From an uncultured Acetatifactor sp. (GTDB taxonomy: Bacteria; Bacillota; Clostridia; Lachnospirales; Lachnospiraceae), in NCBI GenBank assembly GCA_948496895.1, contig CAOOJO010000211.1:1-5504 (forward strand): 5,504 nt of DNA, given 5' to 3'. Of the stretch, positions 5,071-5,504 are shown one piece after another. The notes below the pieces were generated by a model. It had not been told where the DNA came from. It did not search any database and saw only the letters and a program-made list of their open reading frames with translations. How positions within the stretch are numbered: position 1 is the stretch's first letter; every line of letters begins with the position of its first letter. A program made the position numbers and the translations under genes.

Positions 5071-5504
5071 ATGAAGATATTAGGAATGGACAGTTCCGGC
5101 CTGGTGGCCAGCGTGGCCATCGTGGAGGACGACGCGCTGGTGGCGGAATACACCACGAACTATAAAAAGACGCATTCCCAGACCCTCCTGCCCATGCTGG
5201 AGGAGCTGCGGGACATGGTGGAGCTGGACATGGACACCATCGATGCCATAGCCATAGCCTCCGGCCCCGGCTCCTTCACGGGGCTGCGCATCGGCTCCGC
5301 CACCGCCAAGGGCCTGGGCCTTGCCCTGGGGAAGCCCCTGGTGGAGGTGCCCACCCTGGAGGGGCTGGCATGGAACCTCTGGGGGACGGACAGGCTGGTC
5401 TGCCCCCTGATGGACGCCAGGCGGAACCAGGTATACGCCGCGGCCTGCGAATTCCTGCCGGAGGGGGAGGGCTTTGGGCTGCATACGATTATTCCCCAGT
5501 GTCC
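5071..5504 (+). CDS. tsaB: tRNA t6A37 biosynthesis protein TsaB (3' partial)
   Basis: TsaB is the non-catalytic ASKHA-fold partner that dimerises with TsaD and supports threonylcarbamoyl transfer to tRNA A37. The window holds its first 144 codons; the family is usually about 220-240 residues, so roughly the last third is cut off by the right edge. Visible motifs: the N-terminal strand MKILGMDSSG (1-10), the THSQTLLPML helix (34-43), the family hallmark SGPGSFTGLRIG (64-75) and MDARRNQVYAA (114-124). The start ATG at 5071 has AAGGAA upstream at good distance. It is 25 bases beyond the tsaE stop without any terminator, so both are on one transcript. By the common order rimI and/or tsaD may follow, but that is outside the window. 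Confidence 0.95.
   Translation, partial: MKILGMDSSGLVASVAIVEDDALVAEYTTNYKKTHSQTLLPMLEELRDMVELDMDTIDAIAIASGPGSFTGLRIGSATAKGLGLALGKPLVEVPTLEGLAWNLWGTDRLVCPLMDARRNQVYAAACEFLPEGEGFGLHTIIPQC

Noticed and set aside
5045..5074. Nine-codon open frame bridging the tsaE stop and the tsaB start (TGATG at one end, ATGA at the other)
   Set aside because: It could couple translation, but tsaB has its own AAGGAA site and such tiny frames occur by chance. No coding evidence.

Overview
The window looks like chromosomal DNA of a GC-rich member of the Clostridia, most likely Lachnospiraceae-type. The evidence is the ABC exporter with its TGLWAWKH linker, an FMN-riboswitch-controlled RibU with an extra N-terminal helix, low-GC Gram-positive style intrinsic terminators, purine-rich ribosome binding sites and a tsaE-tsaB pair. 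The housekeeping genes are clearly GC-rich (about 60% in one line counted by hand), while positions about 1800-2750 are much AT-richer (about 25% GC in the line at 2281). No genus can be assigned from this alone.

Layout: positions 1-1701 (+) hold the last 566 codons of a fused permease/ATPase ABC exporter, cut at the left edge. A bidirectional terminator (1722-1767) separates it from a convergent minus-strand pair: a 60-residue protein (2408-2590) and a 202-residue GNAT-fold protein (1803-2411). Their genes overlap by ATGA, an arrangement typical of toxin-antitoxin modules. The pair has its own candidate extended -10 promoter and a perfect palindrome in its leader. It is the least ordinary part of the window.

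Divergently, a near-perfect sigma-A promoter (2700-2728, +) drives an FMN riboswitch aptamer (2752-2923), a structured linker and an intrinsic terminator (3014-3043). Together these should control ribU (3098-3874), the substrate-binding subunit of an ECF riboflavin importer. After a second strong terminator (3923-3950) come a YcxB-like two-helix membrane protein (3999-4475), tsaE (4515-5045) and the 5' part of tsaB (5071 to the right edge). The last two belong to bacterial tRNA t6A37 biosynthesis.

How the genes work together: ribU expression should fall when FMN is plentiful. TsaE and TsaB act with TsaD (not in the window) to make t6A. The GNAT/small-protein pair looks like an acquired cassette sitting between an exporter terminator and the ribU promoter. 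Whether it is an active toxin-antitoxin system is inference: its acetyl-CoA loop looks degenerate and its partner does not resemble the usual DUF1778 antitoxins.
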